Positions 33,994 to 47,109 of a DNA stretch of 64,000 bases are shown here, piece by piece. The translations under genes and the position numbers were made by a program. The notes beneath the pieces were generated by a model. It saw only the letters and a list, made by a program, of their open reading frames with translations. It ran no database searches and was not told the DNA's origin. Every line of letters begins with the position of its first letter. Position 1 is the first letter of the stretch. This DNA comes from Lingula anatina (lineage: Eukaryota > Brachiopoda > Lingulata > Lingulida > Lingulidae): assembly GCF_001039355.2 (NCBI RefSeq), contig NW_019774626.1, forward strand, positions 286,550 through 350,549, given 5' to 3'.

Positions 33994-36570
33994 GCAAAAA
34001 CTTTTCAGTTTCATGACGCGCGATCTGCATATATTACAGTAAGTGTAACGGTTGGTCAAAGTTATTTCCTGATAAAAACCGTTATTAGCACTGACCACCA
34101 GGTAGTTGCGTGCCGACTAGGACAATAGATCACCATATTCAAAATACTGTCTTTTATCTTGGTGATTATTCACAGATAATCGTTCCCAGCAATTATGCTC
34201 TTTCAAACAAAAACCGTCTCCTTACATCCTCATACTTTTTAAATTGCGCGCATTTTTAAATAATATATTGTTGTATTTAGCCAAGTCTGAATGCATATAC
34301 ACCAATCTAACAGGAAAAAGGCCAAATATGCTTCAATATAGCAGACCATTGCCACGTTGATGCATTTAATTGTATGCAGTGGGTTTCAAACAAACGGAAC
34401 GGCGTTGATTATTATGCACGTTCCCACGCACACACATGTGTGAGAGCAAACTTCCCCATTTAAAACCAGAAAACAAAGTGTTTCAGTACTGCTTTTAATA
34501 TTGGTGCTTTTAAAACAAAATTTGCATGGGTACTTATAATTTTTTTCTAATCTATGTCTGCCAAGGGTACTGAGGACCATGTGTAGGAGATATGGACTAT
34601 GGGCGTACTTCATCTGTGAAGAAAATTGACATAATATCCAAAAACAAAAATTTCCCATGGGGTCTATATTGATTGAATCCAAAGTTCAAATCACCATAGC
34701 AACAAAACTAACATGGATACCTAACAATTTTTCAATCTTAATATGGATGCAATAGTGTCGACTATTGCATGTATGGAATTAAAGAAAAATCTATCAGACA
34801 GAAATATCAAAAGGAAATTAAGAGTACAGTTATGATAAGTTTATTGCTTTTATGCACGTGCATCAGAATACTTCATCTGGAGTCATCATGTCTTGTACTA
34901 GTACATGTAACACGGATGTGTAGGCTACGAGTTATAAAGTGCAGTTTTGATACCTGTAGTTGCTTGATAAATATCTTTACGTGTCTGAATACATATTTTA
35001 TTAATACACCTCACCTTGTGATGATAACATAACAACCAATGTTATTATGTATTCATTTAAGCTATACTCTACTTCTTTTTAATTATGGGAGTCTAACATC
35101 TTACACCTCCAGACACCCTTACTGACGTCATGACTATGACGAGGTTATGGCAAAGCCAGTCATCTTCTCGTGACTTACCTTATCTGGCGTTTATCAGTGA
35201 AAATTACAGTTATCTTATTAATTAACTTGGTTGCTTCTTTGCGTGCCTGTGTTCATAAAAACACCTTGATTGTTGAGAACTTTTTGGTGAATTGTCGCCT
35301 TCAGCTGGAGGTCACGCCAGAAGGGGATGAGAATCAACTTGAAATCCCATTTCGCGTGACGTCATGTTATCGGACTTGACGACCTGGATTTCAGGTGGTG
35401 ACTTTCAACTTAGAAAGAACTATTTAAGGAAACATTTAAAAGTTGCAATGCACTTAAGCCAATAAATACGCATAAAGTCCAAACATTAACAAATTGCATG
35501 ACAACAAATTGTTTTGATTGCCAAAGCAAAACGGGCGTAAGTCAGAATTTGCAGATAAAGCCCAAATATTGTAAAAAAAAGAAGTAACACTGTGAATATT
35601 TCTGTCAAATAGCTCTCATCTTGTAAGATTGTGTACGTAATACGTGAACACTTATGGCCGAAAATATATACTGGCGTGACTTTTTAAATGTTACGAGGAT
35701 ATAGCATATATAAAGAATTACGAATAACAAATGAAAATATAAGTATAGCGTCTGTATAAATAGGCGACGCAGTAGAAACCGACACCAAAGACTCCATATG
35801 TCGTAACCTGCACTGAATTTTCCAACTGACATTTAGGATACTCATTGCTTATAAATATTAACCAGTCGATTATTTTAGGGTCAATATTCTTTTTGTTGTG
35901 TTAATCAAACGTGTGTTAGTTGTTTGACTAGAACCCTAAGTTTTCGGACTCGCTCACCATCGGAAATTAAGCTTTCGATACAGATGTATTTTCGGCCTGA
36001 TGTAAAATGATACGCCTCTTGGAAGTTGAGTGTCTTTCTTCAATTTAGGAATTGCATCCATGGATCCCAAATTTTTACGAGAAAAACAGTAGCCGAATCC
36101 CGGAGATCGATTTAACTTCTCGTGGACTTTCACTAATTGTAGTCATATTAACTGAATGACAAGCTTGCTCGAGCAGCTTGCAGGTGATTAACTATCGAGG
36201 GCGAAAGACTTCTGGAAGCTTTTTCACTTCGTTTTGAGTTCGACCGAACTCACACTAAAGTTAATCACCTCCTAGCTGCTCTGGGAGGCGTGCCATTTAC
36301 TTAAACTGATTGCATTCAGCAAGAGTCCCCGCAGAATTGATCGATCTACGTAGAACAATAGTTTCATTGGGAACGCGTCCTTATACACTGTCCACATGTC
36401 CATAACGCAGTAAATATCAGTTTTCATTCTTAAGCATATATTATTCTGGTTTGAAGCTTGAATTTGTCATTTCTCAAAAAGACCAGGTTACCAGGAAACC
36501 TGCAACTTGACATTGATTAATATATTTTATATTTAAAGGCTTCGTGATCTGCATTGTACCGGGTTATACA
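33994..36570. other. Intergenic, no gene seen
   Basis: AT-rich; contains the foldback at 36104-36347. ORFs at 34386, 34769, 35170 and 35605 are short and unremarkable. Confidence 0.55.
36104..36347. mobile_element. Foldback (MITE-like) element, imperfect
   Basis: AGATCGATTTAACT at the left matches AATTGATCGATCT at the right (inverted); GAGCAGCTTGCAGGTGATTA matches TAATCACCTCCTAGCTGCTC around a spacer of about 65 bp. The inner GGCACGCC and AGCAGCT blocks resemble the 22902-23166 element, so they may be distant relatives. Confidence 0.55.
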
Positions 36571-36573
36571 GGT

Positions 36574-39500
36574 ACTTTAACTACTTTGACAGCTTACGTG
36601 TTACCTATATAGGAACAGGGGCGGGCAGCCCGAACGCATGGCTAATATAGGAAACGATCCACCTCAAATGTGGCCGACCGCGACGCCTACAACTGTCATT
36701 AAAGTCGCAATCGCCGTTAGTGTCAAAATTGACACTATCGCCCCGGGCGCTGGCTGAAGGGACCTTATCTTCGACATTAATCGCAATGCAAGTGGTAATT
36801 TAAACGCCTTCGAATGTGGTGGTTTGATATTATCGTATAACTGGAGACACTTACACTGATCTTATAGACGTCTACTAAGAGAGGCCAACAACTAGTAAGT
36901 GCAGTTCAATCTCTTTATTAATTGCAACTTCTTTGAATATTTGTCAGTTCTTCGGGTCATTTCTCTCCATCTTCAATGGTAGTAAGTTTCTGATATTTAA
37001 GAAAACAGTAGACTGTAAAAGGGGACAGTAGACCATGTGTCAATGCAATAAGGAAAGTGTCATTGATATTTGCTTTTATTAATGCCACTACGACATTTCG
37101 TGAATTTTCTAAAGTCTAATCTGCAATAGGTCTTAGATGTTCAATATCTTCCTTAACTCACTGAGTTTTAAGATCTGCTTAGACAAATTTTCTCTCTCCC
37201 TAAGATGAAGATGATGAAGATACTGAAATATTAAAAGTGCATGCTCTGTATACGTTATGAATACGCGTAATACGTTAGATTCCCATTGTTTAAGTTTTTT
37301 TTCTGTCATTGATTAACTTATTATTAATCAATATAAATTTGTATACTGTAATGTTGGGAGCCCTCTATACATAAACCTATGGTATTCGTCTTCACAATAA
37401 GCCACCAGTAAATTATTTGCAGTTGTCCGCATTTAAACGACCAAATAATAATAATAATATACTGCGAGTAGTAGGCACCGGTTGTATTGAAAAGTGACAT
37501 ACAAGTCAGTGCGTGTTACACCTGAGGCGGTTCATTGCCTTAAAGGTAAAACCTGAGTGATACAAAAAACTTAATACCAGGAGCTTATCAAAGATTCTGT
37601 GTCTCAAAAACATAATCTACCAAACATGATACGTATAGCTCTAAAATACACAGGTTGGCAATCTCAGCTAATAGGTATGCATTTTAAGCTACGGCGTCCA
37701 CCGACTTCGAGCTAGCGGTGAATTCTTGGTTAATGTCCCTCATCAAGTATCAGATGCTTCCGTCAATTTTGGCTGTAAGCCAACACAAAAGGAGAAAAAG
37801 TATGCTCCGACGGTGTAGTACCCTGTAATTGGTTCAGTGGCTTATATACATTCTTGTACATGAGCAGGGTGACTACCACTGGTTGTGATGGCGTAAATTT
37901 GACACTATCAAGATTATGATGAAATGACGCTGAAATACCTCGGCAAAATCAACCAAATCCTGAGGACAGACTGCAGTCAGACGAGTTGTATTCTTATCAG
38001 TTACGAGATCTCGCCCTGCCATTATATAAGGCAATATATCAGGTGTCAGTTTTTCATTTGCAATCCATCACTCTATATATTATAAATGTGTTTTGCGGTG
38101 AAGAGTCAGGATGGGTGAACACAGAACCCCCGTTTATTGACCAAGTGGAGAAATTCCCACTAGACACCGGTACATCAACGTGAAGGTAGGCGCTATGGGT
38201 CTTTTCTATACACAAAGGGCGCATTCAGATATAAAGCTAGATCCCACCCGGTGTGGATGGAAAACTCGTCACCAGTGATTGTAATTGATTTGATAATGAG
38301 ACCAACTTCTGCAGGGAACTTCTAGTATCTAATTGATTTAAATACTGTTTGTTGAAGGGGGGACCACAAAGAAATAACATGAAATTATCATGGTTATGAC
38401 TTCGTATCAGATATTTGCTTCTTGGACGTAATTTTGTCCATTTTTGCTTGTTCTGTTGTTAAATCGAGGACGAACCCTATCTGCCTCTAATATACTGCTG
38501 ATTAGCAGTAAAGGTGAAATGGAGAAATAAGAGACTAGCTCGGATGAGGTAGGAAGAACGCGTCGGGGGCACCTAGCCGACCTGTTTATCAAATTCTTTG
38601 TACATCTCTAGCTCCACTTTCCCAGCTGACAAGTGACACTCGGTTAAAGGAACGCCTAAATTTTGTAGGCGTGATCTGATTATAAATCATCATGCTCTAG
38701 GGTAGCTAATCGGTTTATTTTTAACTTTAAAGTTATAATGCAGCGTTTTAAACGATGCCTATCGTCACAATGGACCGTCAATGATATTAAAAATGTCTCA
38801 GTGGAAAGTGATTTTTAGAGAGGAACTGATCGACCAGGACCGCTCAAGGTCATATTAACATCCGCTTTAAGATTATAACCACACTGCATTGTGACATGCT
38901 TATTTTGGGCTAAAAAGAACCCACTAGGACCTCGTGATAGTTTAAAACTCATTAAACAACGGATGTGACATTTTCCACAGTTTCGTCCTGATCAGTGATT
39001 AGGTTTTAAATGAGAAACAGGCACAGAGTCACTTCGGTTGCATGTCGATAATCAGTTAGAACACGTTTTGTTTTAACAAATAAAATTTTAAAAGCAACTC
39101 GCTTTGTTTCCTCAAACACCTTTCGAGGCTCTGCCTGTCACCTGTATTGTCAAATAGAGATTTATTGAGAAGTAGCCTAAGGGATAAAATTTTTCTTAGC
39201 ATAATGTGCATATCTAATTAATAAAAGTTATGTTTTATGTTTACCTCTGAAACATATTAACAAACTTAAATTATCGTCTTGTTGCTTAAAGCTTCAATAC
39301 TAGTATATCCAAGGAATACCCTAGTGCACATCGGATCATTGGCCTACATGTATATCACGGTAATTGAGCAACTGAAGCGGAGAAGGAGGCACGACTTCCT
39401 TTGCTGCGTAAAGTTACATTTTATTACTACATTGTACACCGGTGCTAATGTTCTTAACCCCACATAGTGAGTCATCGTTTCTGCCTTTTATAAAAGATGT

Positions 39501-41422
39501 TTACTGTCTATCGCAAAATGCAGATATAACAGTTTTAAAATACGAGAAGAGTTGTCTAGTTTGTGTGGAGACAAGGTCTCGGAACTTATATGTACGCTTG
39601 GGGTAATATAATTAAATATTTGTGTTCAGTAATAATACTGAAATGTCTCTCCGTATCAAACCAGCATATGATGTCGGTGAAACGATGCAATGCATATTAT
39701 CAACCACAAATCAATTAATTATTCCCATCAAGAAAATATTTTGATAAAAAAAATAGTTCTACTTTCCATGACAATGTTCTTTAAAGTACATCACCCGTAC
39801 AACGTTTGTAACTGATCCAACTTTGAAAAGTTCAGCGTTCCAATCACTGGCTTTGGATAATTTGGCCTCTTAAAGAGCAGTAAGTCAAGATAGATACCGA
39901 TGCATTAGAAATAGGAGAAGAGCCATTTCAGTATTAAGGACACTCTTTGGTATGGTCTTGCGTGGAATTCAAAACGGGCCGATTTTTGACTGACAAAGAC
40001 GGGTTTAGGGTACCCTCTGGCTTTAGCTATTTGAAAAATCAAATCAAAATTTCAAACCGCTGACGATGCATAAAAAACTGCTTTGAAGCTGCAGATGGAT
40101 GATTCATCTTCACCAGAGTGCGCCAAATTGCACCTTTTCAACTAAATAATATTGTTAAGCTTCTCCCTTAATATTCCATGTCCCTTCCAATTGATACCTA
40201 TTGGTGCTAGACCAGCGTTTTTAGATTTGTAGGTATCGGTAACTCGAATTGATGAATAATTTAATTGTTTGAATTTCAATTAGTGATGTGGATATTCTTA
40301 CATCTAACATAAAAATTTCGTAGAGATATATGGACGCACTGAAGCTGGTATAGTAGTAGGTGTGACCTTCTGTCCACTGAATGATTTATAACCCGGGTAT
40401 TGTTATACGTTATTTAAGAAAGGGCAACATTCTGCTAATCGCTTCATCCACTCTATCCAGACTCCCGGTGAATTAGTGTGATGCCTTTACGACCGTCTTC
40501 CACTTGCCTCTTTTACAGTCTTCGATGAAAATCCCCTCACCGTTTTTCTAAATCTTAATCTTTTATCCACCTTTTTTTAAATTTTTTTTAAATATTTGTT
40601 CAAATTCAAAAATCTGAAAAGGCACACTTTGCGGCGTAGATACCAATTCTCCATGTAAAGATCCTCGGATAGGTGCTCAACAGGCTAAAATGATAATAAT
40701 AAACATGAAGCATTTCAATTGTTTACAGTCATACGCGTAGTTCAATATGATATACATGAAATGTTATAATGAATTTATTTCGTTTCAGCTTACACTGTAG
40801 ACCAAACGACGTGTGTCAAGCCACAACTACGAAACAAAGGACCAAATAATGACCAAAAACTGCCACACCCATGTCCCCTGGCGCATTTTGTTCATTCTCA
40901 CAGGAGTTCTGTTGACTTATATGACTATGCGTAGTTCCATAAACATAAACTGCCTCCAGTCAAGTAAAAAAGACAACGCTGGACGAGTACCGCCTTCAGT
41001 GCAAACAGGACATTCTGCCAACCACTCTGCACGTGTTCAGAGCTCAATAAGGGGCAACAGGCGACTCCACTGGACATCTCTGAAAAGAATGTATACGTTT
41101 AAATATAATTTAAAGGGGAGAATCTTTACGGGTCAATATGGTTATGTAGATACCACGGCGTTGATTTCGACCTCTATTGTACACACGTTTCCTCAGGACT
41201 TAGTGAAGTCAAAATTTGACAAGAATTTTTTTCAAGCTGTCCGTCTCATGTCCCCAGGTATGACCATCCTCCCGGACGGGAACATCTTTTTAGCTCTCCG
41301 TGTCAACGTTTCACCGTCTCCAAAACTACACCAAAGTAGAATTTTGAAAAACTACCTCTATATACAAACGTTAGACTCCAAATACGAACCTGTATCCGAG
41401 GGTCGTCTGGTAAATATCCCAT
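36574..41422 (+). repeat. Tandem (or haplotype) duplication, copy 1, about 4.85 kb
   Basis: Starts with CTTTAACTACTTTGACAGC, matching CTTTAACTACGTTGACAGC at 41481. The two copies then stay colinear and nearly identical, with small indels, up to the single N at 41423. Besides the 5' part of the membrane-protein gene it holds no supportable gene; ORFs at 37986, 38407 and 39279 lack ATG starts or recur only because the DNA is duplicated. A TAGTGTCAA/TTGACACTA inverted repeat lies at about 36718-36737. Confidence 0.85.
40849..41422 (+). pseudogene. Truncated first copy of the type II membrane protein (cut at an N)
   Basis: Begins at ATG 40849, after an acceptor (TTTCGTTTCAG, to 40788), and matches the intact 45690 protein for about 190 codons. 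Only two residue differences are seen near the start (His/Asn in NCHTHV; Val/Phe in LTGVLLTY). Homology ends at the single N at 41423; the next 60 bases are unrelated and lead straight into the second repeat copy. The C-terminal 60 percent is missing. It may be an assembly break or haplotype copy rather than a true pseudogene. Confidence 0.75.
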
Positions 41423-41423
41423 N
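41423..41423. other. Single-N assembly join
   Basis: One N between the end of duplication copy 1 and about 57 bp of unmatched sequence before copy 2. Confidence 0.9.
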
Positions 41424-41480
41424 ATGTTTTCTGAAGAATATGTTCCGTTCAGGCCATTCTGACGGCATGAAGCAAACCCT

Positions 41481-43253
41481 TTAACTACGTTGACAGCTTA
41501 CGTGTTACCTATATAGGAGCAGGAGCGGGCAGCTCGAACGCATGGCTAATATAGGAAACGATCCACCTCAAATGTGGCCGACCGCGGCGCCTACAACTGT
41601 CATTAAAGTCGCAATCGCCGTTAGTGTCAAAATTGACACTATCGCCCCGGGCGCTGGCTGAAGGGACCTTATCTTCGACATTAATCGCAATGCAAGTGGT
41701 AATTTAAACGCCTTCGAATGTAGTGGTTTGATATAATCGCATAACTGGAGACACTTACACTGATCTTATAGACGGCTACTAAGAGAGGCCAACAACTAGT
41801 AAGTGCAGTTCAATCTCTTTATTAATTGCAACTTCTTTGAATATTTGTCAGTTCTTCGGGTCATTTCTCTCCATCTTCAATGGTAGTAAGTTTATTTAAG
41901 AAAACAGTAGACTGTAAAAGGGGACGTATTCAGTAGACCATGTGTCAATGCAATAAGGAAAGTGTCATTGATATTTGCTTTTAATAATGCCACTACGACA
42001 TTTCGTGAATTTTCTAAAGTCTAATCTGCAATAGGTCTTAGATATTCAATATCTTCCTTAACTCACTGAGTTTTAAGATCTGCTTAGACAAATTTTCTCT
42101 CTCCCTAAGATGAAGATGATGAAGATACTGAAATATTAAAAGTGCGTGCTCTGTATACGTTATGAGTACGCGTAACACGTTAGATTCCCATTGTTTAAGT
42201 TTTTTTCTGTTATTGATTAACTTATTATTAATCAATATAAATTTGTATACTGTAATGTTGGGAGCCCTCTATACATAAACCTATGGTATTCGTCTTCACA
42301 ATAAGCCACCAGTAAATTATTTGCAGTTGTCCGCATTTAAACGACCTAATAATAATAATATAGTGCGAGTAGTAGGCACCGGATGTATTGAAAAAAAGTG
42401 ACATACAAGTCAGCGCGTGTTACACCTGAGGCGGTTCATTGCGTTAAAGGTAAAACCTGAGTGATACAAAAAACTTAATACCAGGAGCTTATCAAAGATT
42501 CTGTGCCTCAAAAACATAATCTACCAAACATGATACGTATAGCTCTAAAATACACACGTTTGCAGTCTCAGCTAATAGGTATGCATTTTAAGCTACGGCG
42601 TCCACCGACTTCGAGCTAGCGGTGAATTCTTGGTTAATGTCCCTCATCAAGTATCAGATGCTTCCGTCAATTTTGGCTGTAAGCCAACACAAAAGGAGAA
42701 AAAGTATGCTCCGACGGTGCAGTACCCTGTAATTGGTTCAGTAGCTTATATACATTCTTGTACAGGGTGACTACCACTGGTCGTGATGGCGTAAATTTGA
42801 CACTATCAAGATGATAATGAAATGACGCTGAAATACCTCGGCAAAATCAGCCAAATCCTGAGGACAGACTGCAGTCAGACGAGTTGTATTCTTATCAGTT
42901 ACGAGATCTCGTCCTGCCATTATATAAGGCAATATATCAGGTGTCAGTTTTTCTTTCGCAATCCATCACTCTATATGTTATAATGTGTTTTGCAGTGAAG
43001 AGTCAGGATGGGTGAACACAGAACCCCCGTTTATTGACCAAGTGGAGAAATTCCCATTAGACACCGGTACATCTACGTGAAGGTAGGCGCTATGGGTCTT
43101 TTCTATACACAAAGGGCGCATGCAGATATAAAGCTAGATCCCACCCGGTGTGGATGGAAAATACGTCACCAATGATTGTAATTGATTTGATAATGAGAGC
43201 AACTTCTGCAGGGAACTTCTGGTATCTAATTAATTTAAATACTGTTTGTTGAA

Positions 43254-43293
<40 letters not shown>

Positions 43294-46263
43294 AAATAAC
43301 ATGAAATTATCATGGTTAGGACTTCGTATCAGTTATTTGCTTCTTGGACGTAATTTTGTCCACGTTTGCTTGTTCTGTTGTTAAATCGAGGACGAACTAT
43401 ATCTGCCTCTAACGTCATGGCTTTATACTGCTGGTTAGCAGTGAAGGCGAAATGGAGAAATAAGAAACTGGCTTGGATGAGGTAGGAAGAACGCGTCGGG
43501 GGCACCTAGCCGACCTGTTTATCAAATTCTTTGTACATCTCTAGCTCCACTTTCCCAGCTGACAAGTGACACTCGGTTAAAGGAACGCCTAAATTTTGTA
43601 GGCGTGATCTGATTATAAATCATCATGCTCTAGGGAAGCTAATCGGTTTATTTTTAACTTTTAAGTTATAATGCAGCGTTTTAAACGATGCCTATCGTCA
43701 CAATGGACCTTCAATGATTTGAAAAATGTCTCAGTGGAAAGTGATTTTTAGAGAGGAACTGATCGACCAGGACCGCTCAAGGTCATATTAACATCCGCAT
43801 ACCACACTGCATTGTGACATGCTTATTTTGGGCTAAAAAGAACCCACTCGGACCTCGTGATAGTTTAAAACTCATTAAACAACGGATGTGACATTTTCCA
43901 CAGTTTCGTCTTGATCAGTGATTAGTTTTTAAATGAGAAACAGGCGTAGAGTCACTTCGGTTGCATGTCGATAGTCAGTTAGAACACGTTTTGTTTTAAC
44001 AAATAAAATTGTTAAAGCAACTCGCTTTGTTTCCTCAAACACCTTTCGAGGCTCTGCCTGTCACCTGTATTGTCAAATAGAGATTTATTGAGAAGTAGCC
44101 TAAGGAATAAAATTTTTCTTAGCATAATGTGCATATCTAATTAATAAAATTTATGTTTTATGTTTACCTCTGAAACATATTAACAAACTTAAATTATCGT
44201 CTTGTTGCTTAAAGCTTCATTTGCAATACTAGTATATCCAAGGAATACCCTAGTGCACATCGGATCATTGGCCTACATCACAGTAATTGAACAACTGAAG
44301 CGGAGAAGGAGGCACGACTTCTTTTGCTGTGTAAAGTTACATTTTATTACTACATTGTACACCGGTGCTAATGTTCTTAACCCCACAAAGTGAGTCATCG
44401 TTTCTGCCTGTGTTTACTGTCTATCGCAAAATGCAGATATAACAGTTTTAAAACACGAGAAGAGTTGTCTAGTTTGTGTGGAGACAAGGTCTCGGAACTT
44501 ATATGTACGCTTGGAGTAATATAATTAAATATTTGTGTTCAGTAATAATACTGAAATGTCTCTCCGTATCAAACCAGCATATGATGTCGGTGAAACGATG
44601 CAATGTATATTATCAACCACAAATCAAGTAGTTATTCCCATCAAGAAAATCTTTTGATAAAAAAATAGTTCTACTTTCCATGACAATGTTCTTTAAAGTA
44701 CATCACCCGTACAACGTTTGTAACTGATCCAACTTTGAAAAGTTCAGCGTTCCAATCACTGGCTTTGGATAATTTGGCTTCTTAAAGAGCAGTTAGTCAA
44801 GATAGATACCGATGCATTAGAAATAGGAGAAGAGCCATTTCAGTATTAAGGACACTCTTTGGTATGGTCTTGCGTGGAATTCAAAACGGACCTATTTTTG
44901 GCTGACAAAGACGGGTTTAGGGTACCCTCGGGCTTTAGCTATTTGAAAAAATCAAATCAAAATTTCAAACCGCTGACGATGCATAAAAAACTCCTTTGAA
45001 GCTGCAGATGGATGATTCATCTACACCAGAGTGCGCCAAATTGCACCTTTTCAACTAAATAATATTGTTAAGCTTATCCCTTAATATTCCATGTCCTTCC
45101 CAATTGATACCTATTGACCAGCGTTTTTAAATTTGTAGGTATCGGTAACTCGAATTGATGAATATTTTAATTGTTTGAATTTCAATTAGAGTGATGTGGA
45201 TATTCTTACATCTAACATAAAAATTTCGTAGAGATATATGGACGCATTTAGCTGGTATAGTAGTTGTGACCTTCTGTCCACCGAATGATTTATAACCCGG
45301 GTATTGTTATACGTTATTTAAGAAAGGGCAACATTCTGCTAATCGCTTCATCCACTCTATCCAGACTCCCGGTTAATTAGTGTGACCGTCTTCCACTTGT
45401 CTCTTTTACAGTCTCCGATGAAAATCCACTCACCGTTTTTCTAAATTTTAATCTTTTATCCACCCTTTTTATTTTTATACCAATTCTCCACGTAAAGATC
45501 CTTGCGTGGATAGGTGCTCAACAGGCTAAAATGATGATAATAAACACGAGTTATTTCCGTTATTTACAGTCATACACGTAGTTCAATATGATATACATGA
45601 AATGTTACAATGAATTTCTTTCGTTTCAGCTTACACTGTAGACCAAACGACGTGTGTCAAGCCACAACTACGAAACAAAGGACTAAATAATGACCAAAAA
45701 CTGCCACAACCATGTCCCCTGGCGCATTTTGTTCATTCTCACAGGATTTCTGTTGACTTATATGACTATGCGTAGTTCCATAAACATAAACTGCCTCCAG
45801 TCAAGTAAAAAAGACAACGCTGGACGAGTACCGCCTTCAGTGCAAACAGGACATTCTGCCAACCACTCTGCACGTGTTCAGAGCTCAATAAGGGGCAACA
45901 GGCGACTCCACTGGACATCTCTGAAAAGAATGTATACGTTTAAATATAATTTAAAGGGGAGAATCTTTACGGGTCAATATGGGTATGTAGATACCACGGC
46001 GTTGATTTCGACCTCTATTGTACACACGTTTCCTCAAGACTTAGTGAAGTCAAAATTTGACAAGAATTTTTTTCAAGCTGTCCGTCTCATGTCCCCAGGT
46101 ATGACCATCCTTCCGGACGGGAACATCTTTTTGGCTCTCCGTGTCAACGTTTCACCGTCTCCAAAACTACACCAAAGTAGAATTTTGAAAAACTACCTCT
46201 ATATACAGACGTTAGACTCCAAATACGAACCTGTATCCGAGGGTCGTCTGGTAAATATCCCGT
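41481..46263 (+). repeat. Tandem (or haplotype) duplication, copy 2
   Basis: Matches 36574-41422 throughout. Differences include a (GT)n tract at 43257-43290 absent from copy 1, loss of about 70 bp near 45470 that copy 1 has at about 40580-40650, and scattered substitutions. Confidence 0.85.
43257..43290. repeat. (GT)n microsatellite
   Basis: About 16 units; copy 1 has GGGGGGACCACA at the same place. Confidence 0.9.
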
Positions 46264-47099
46264 CACCCATTGTAATGGATGCAGGGATACAGTATGGCGG
46301 TCCAGCGGACCCAAGGGCTTTTACTGTTCAGAATAAAACAATGGTGTTGTACAACAGAGTTGAGGGGGCCTCTGCTGTCTGCAGAGACAACAAAATGATC
46401 GTCATCAGACAGTATATATACAGCGTGAAGAAAGACAACTCGGTGCCAATAACCATCCGTGACATGCCAACGCCGTGCTGGGAGAAAAACTGGTCTCTTC
46501 TAAGTTTTTCTAATCGACTTTCTTTTATCTATTCACTTGATCCATTGCTGATAACAGAATGCAGCCACACGGGCCTTTGTCAATTCAAACCTGGCAATGG
46601 AGAGAGAAACTTCAGTAATGCAGCTAACAGAATACATCATGCTGGCCTGCCGGGTATTCGTGGAGGAACACCATTCGAAGAGTACCAGTGGCCGTACGCA
46701 ATATCCGTGGGCCACACGACGTCGGTATGCAACTCACCATATAAAGTATATGATCTATACTACGCCCATTTGGTGGTATATAATATAGAAAAACAGAAAG
46801 TGGTGTACGTTAGCACACCGATTAAGGTGCACCCTAACTTTATGTCCAGGTCGCGGCCCCCCAGTCCTGTCATAGCGCTGTCTTTTATCTATCCGGTGTC
46901 CCTAATAGTACGAGATTCGGACACGCTGCACGTGGGTGCACACATTGACGACGTAGAGAGCTTCGTCTTTGAAATTACAGGCGTGAGAGAGTTAATGACA
47001 AGGATTGCTGAAGGGGATCTTAACAGTCCCATAGCTCAGGGCGCGGTGAACAACTATGTGGATGACATGCAACTTTGCAATATACAGCGGTATTCATAG
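45690..47099 (+). CDS. Type II membrane protein, possible five-bladed-propeller glycan enzyme
   Basis: 469 residues in one coding exon, after an acceptor (TTTCGTTTCAG, to 45629) that implies an untranslated first exon. A short basic N-terminus precedes one membrane segment at about 10-27 (VPWRILFILTGFLLTYMT), the plan of a Golgi type II enzyme. The lumenal part starts with a Ser/Lys/Asn stem (to about 80). YGGPADPRAF has a DPR motif at 207-209, and RGGTP is at 324-328; a later GHTTSV and YYAHLVVYN follow. DPR followed by a GGTP-type loop and an Ile/His strand recalls GH130/GT108 and beta-mannosyltransferase propellers, but I cannot confirm the fold. Paired Cys and NxS/T sites fit a lumenal domain. 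Not a structural protein: it interrupts the secreted-repeat cluster. Confidence 0.75.
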   Translation: MTKNCHNHVPWRILFILTGFLLTYMTMRSSININCLQSSKKDNAGRVPPSVQTGHSANHSARVQSSIRGNRRLHWTSLKRMYTFKYNLKGRIFTGQYGYVDTTALISTSIVHTFPQDLVKSKFDKNFFQAVRLMSPGMTILPDGNIFLALRVNVSPSPKLHQSRILKNYLYIQTLDSKYEPVSEGRLVNIPSPIVMDAGIQYGGPADPRAFTVQNKTMVLYNRVEGASAVCRDNKMIVIRQYIYSVKKDNSVPITIRDMPTPCWEKNWSLLSFSNRLSFIYSLDPLLITECSHTGLCQFKPGNGERNFSNAANRIHHAGLPGIRGGTPFEEYQWPYAISVGHTTSVCNSPYKVYDLYYAHLVVYNIEKQKVVYVSTPIKVHPNFMSRSRPPSPVIALSFIYPVSLIVRDSDTLHVGAHIDDVESFVFEITGVRELMTRIAEGDLNSPIAQGAVNNYVDDMQLCNIQRYS

Positions 47100-47109
47100 C
47101 GTTGACCTG

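Noticed and set aside
39279-44393. Two similar 62-63-codon frames (39279-39467 and 44202-44393) rich in Arg/Leu
   Set aside because: They agree only because the DNA is duplicated; both start at TTG and no splice or promoter context supports them.
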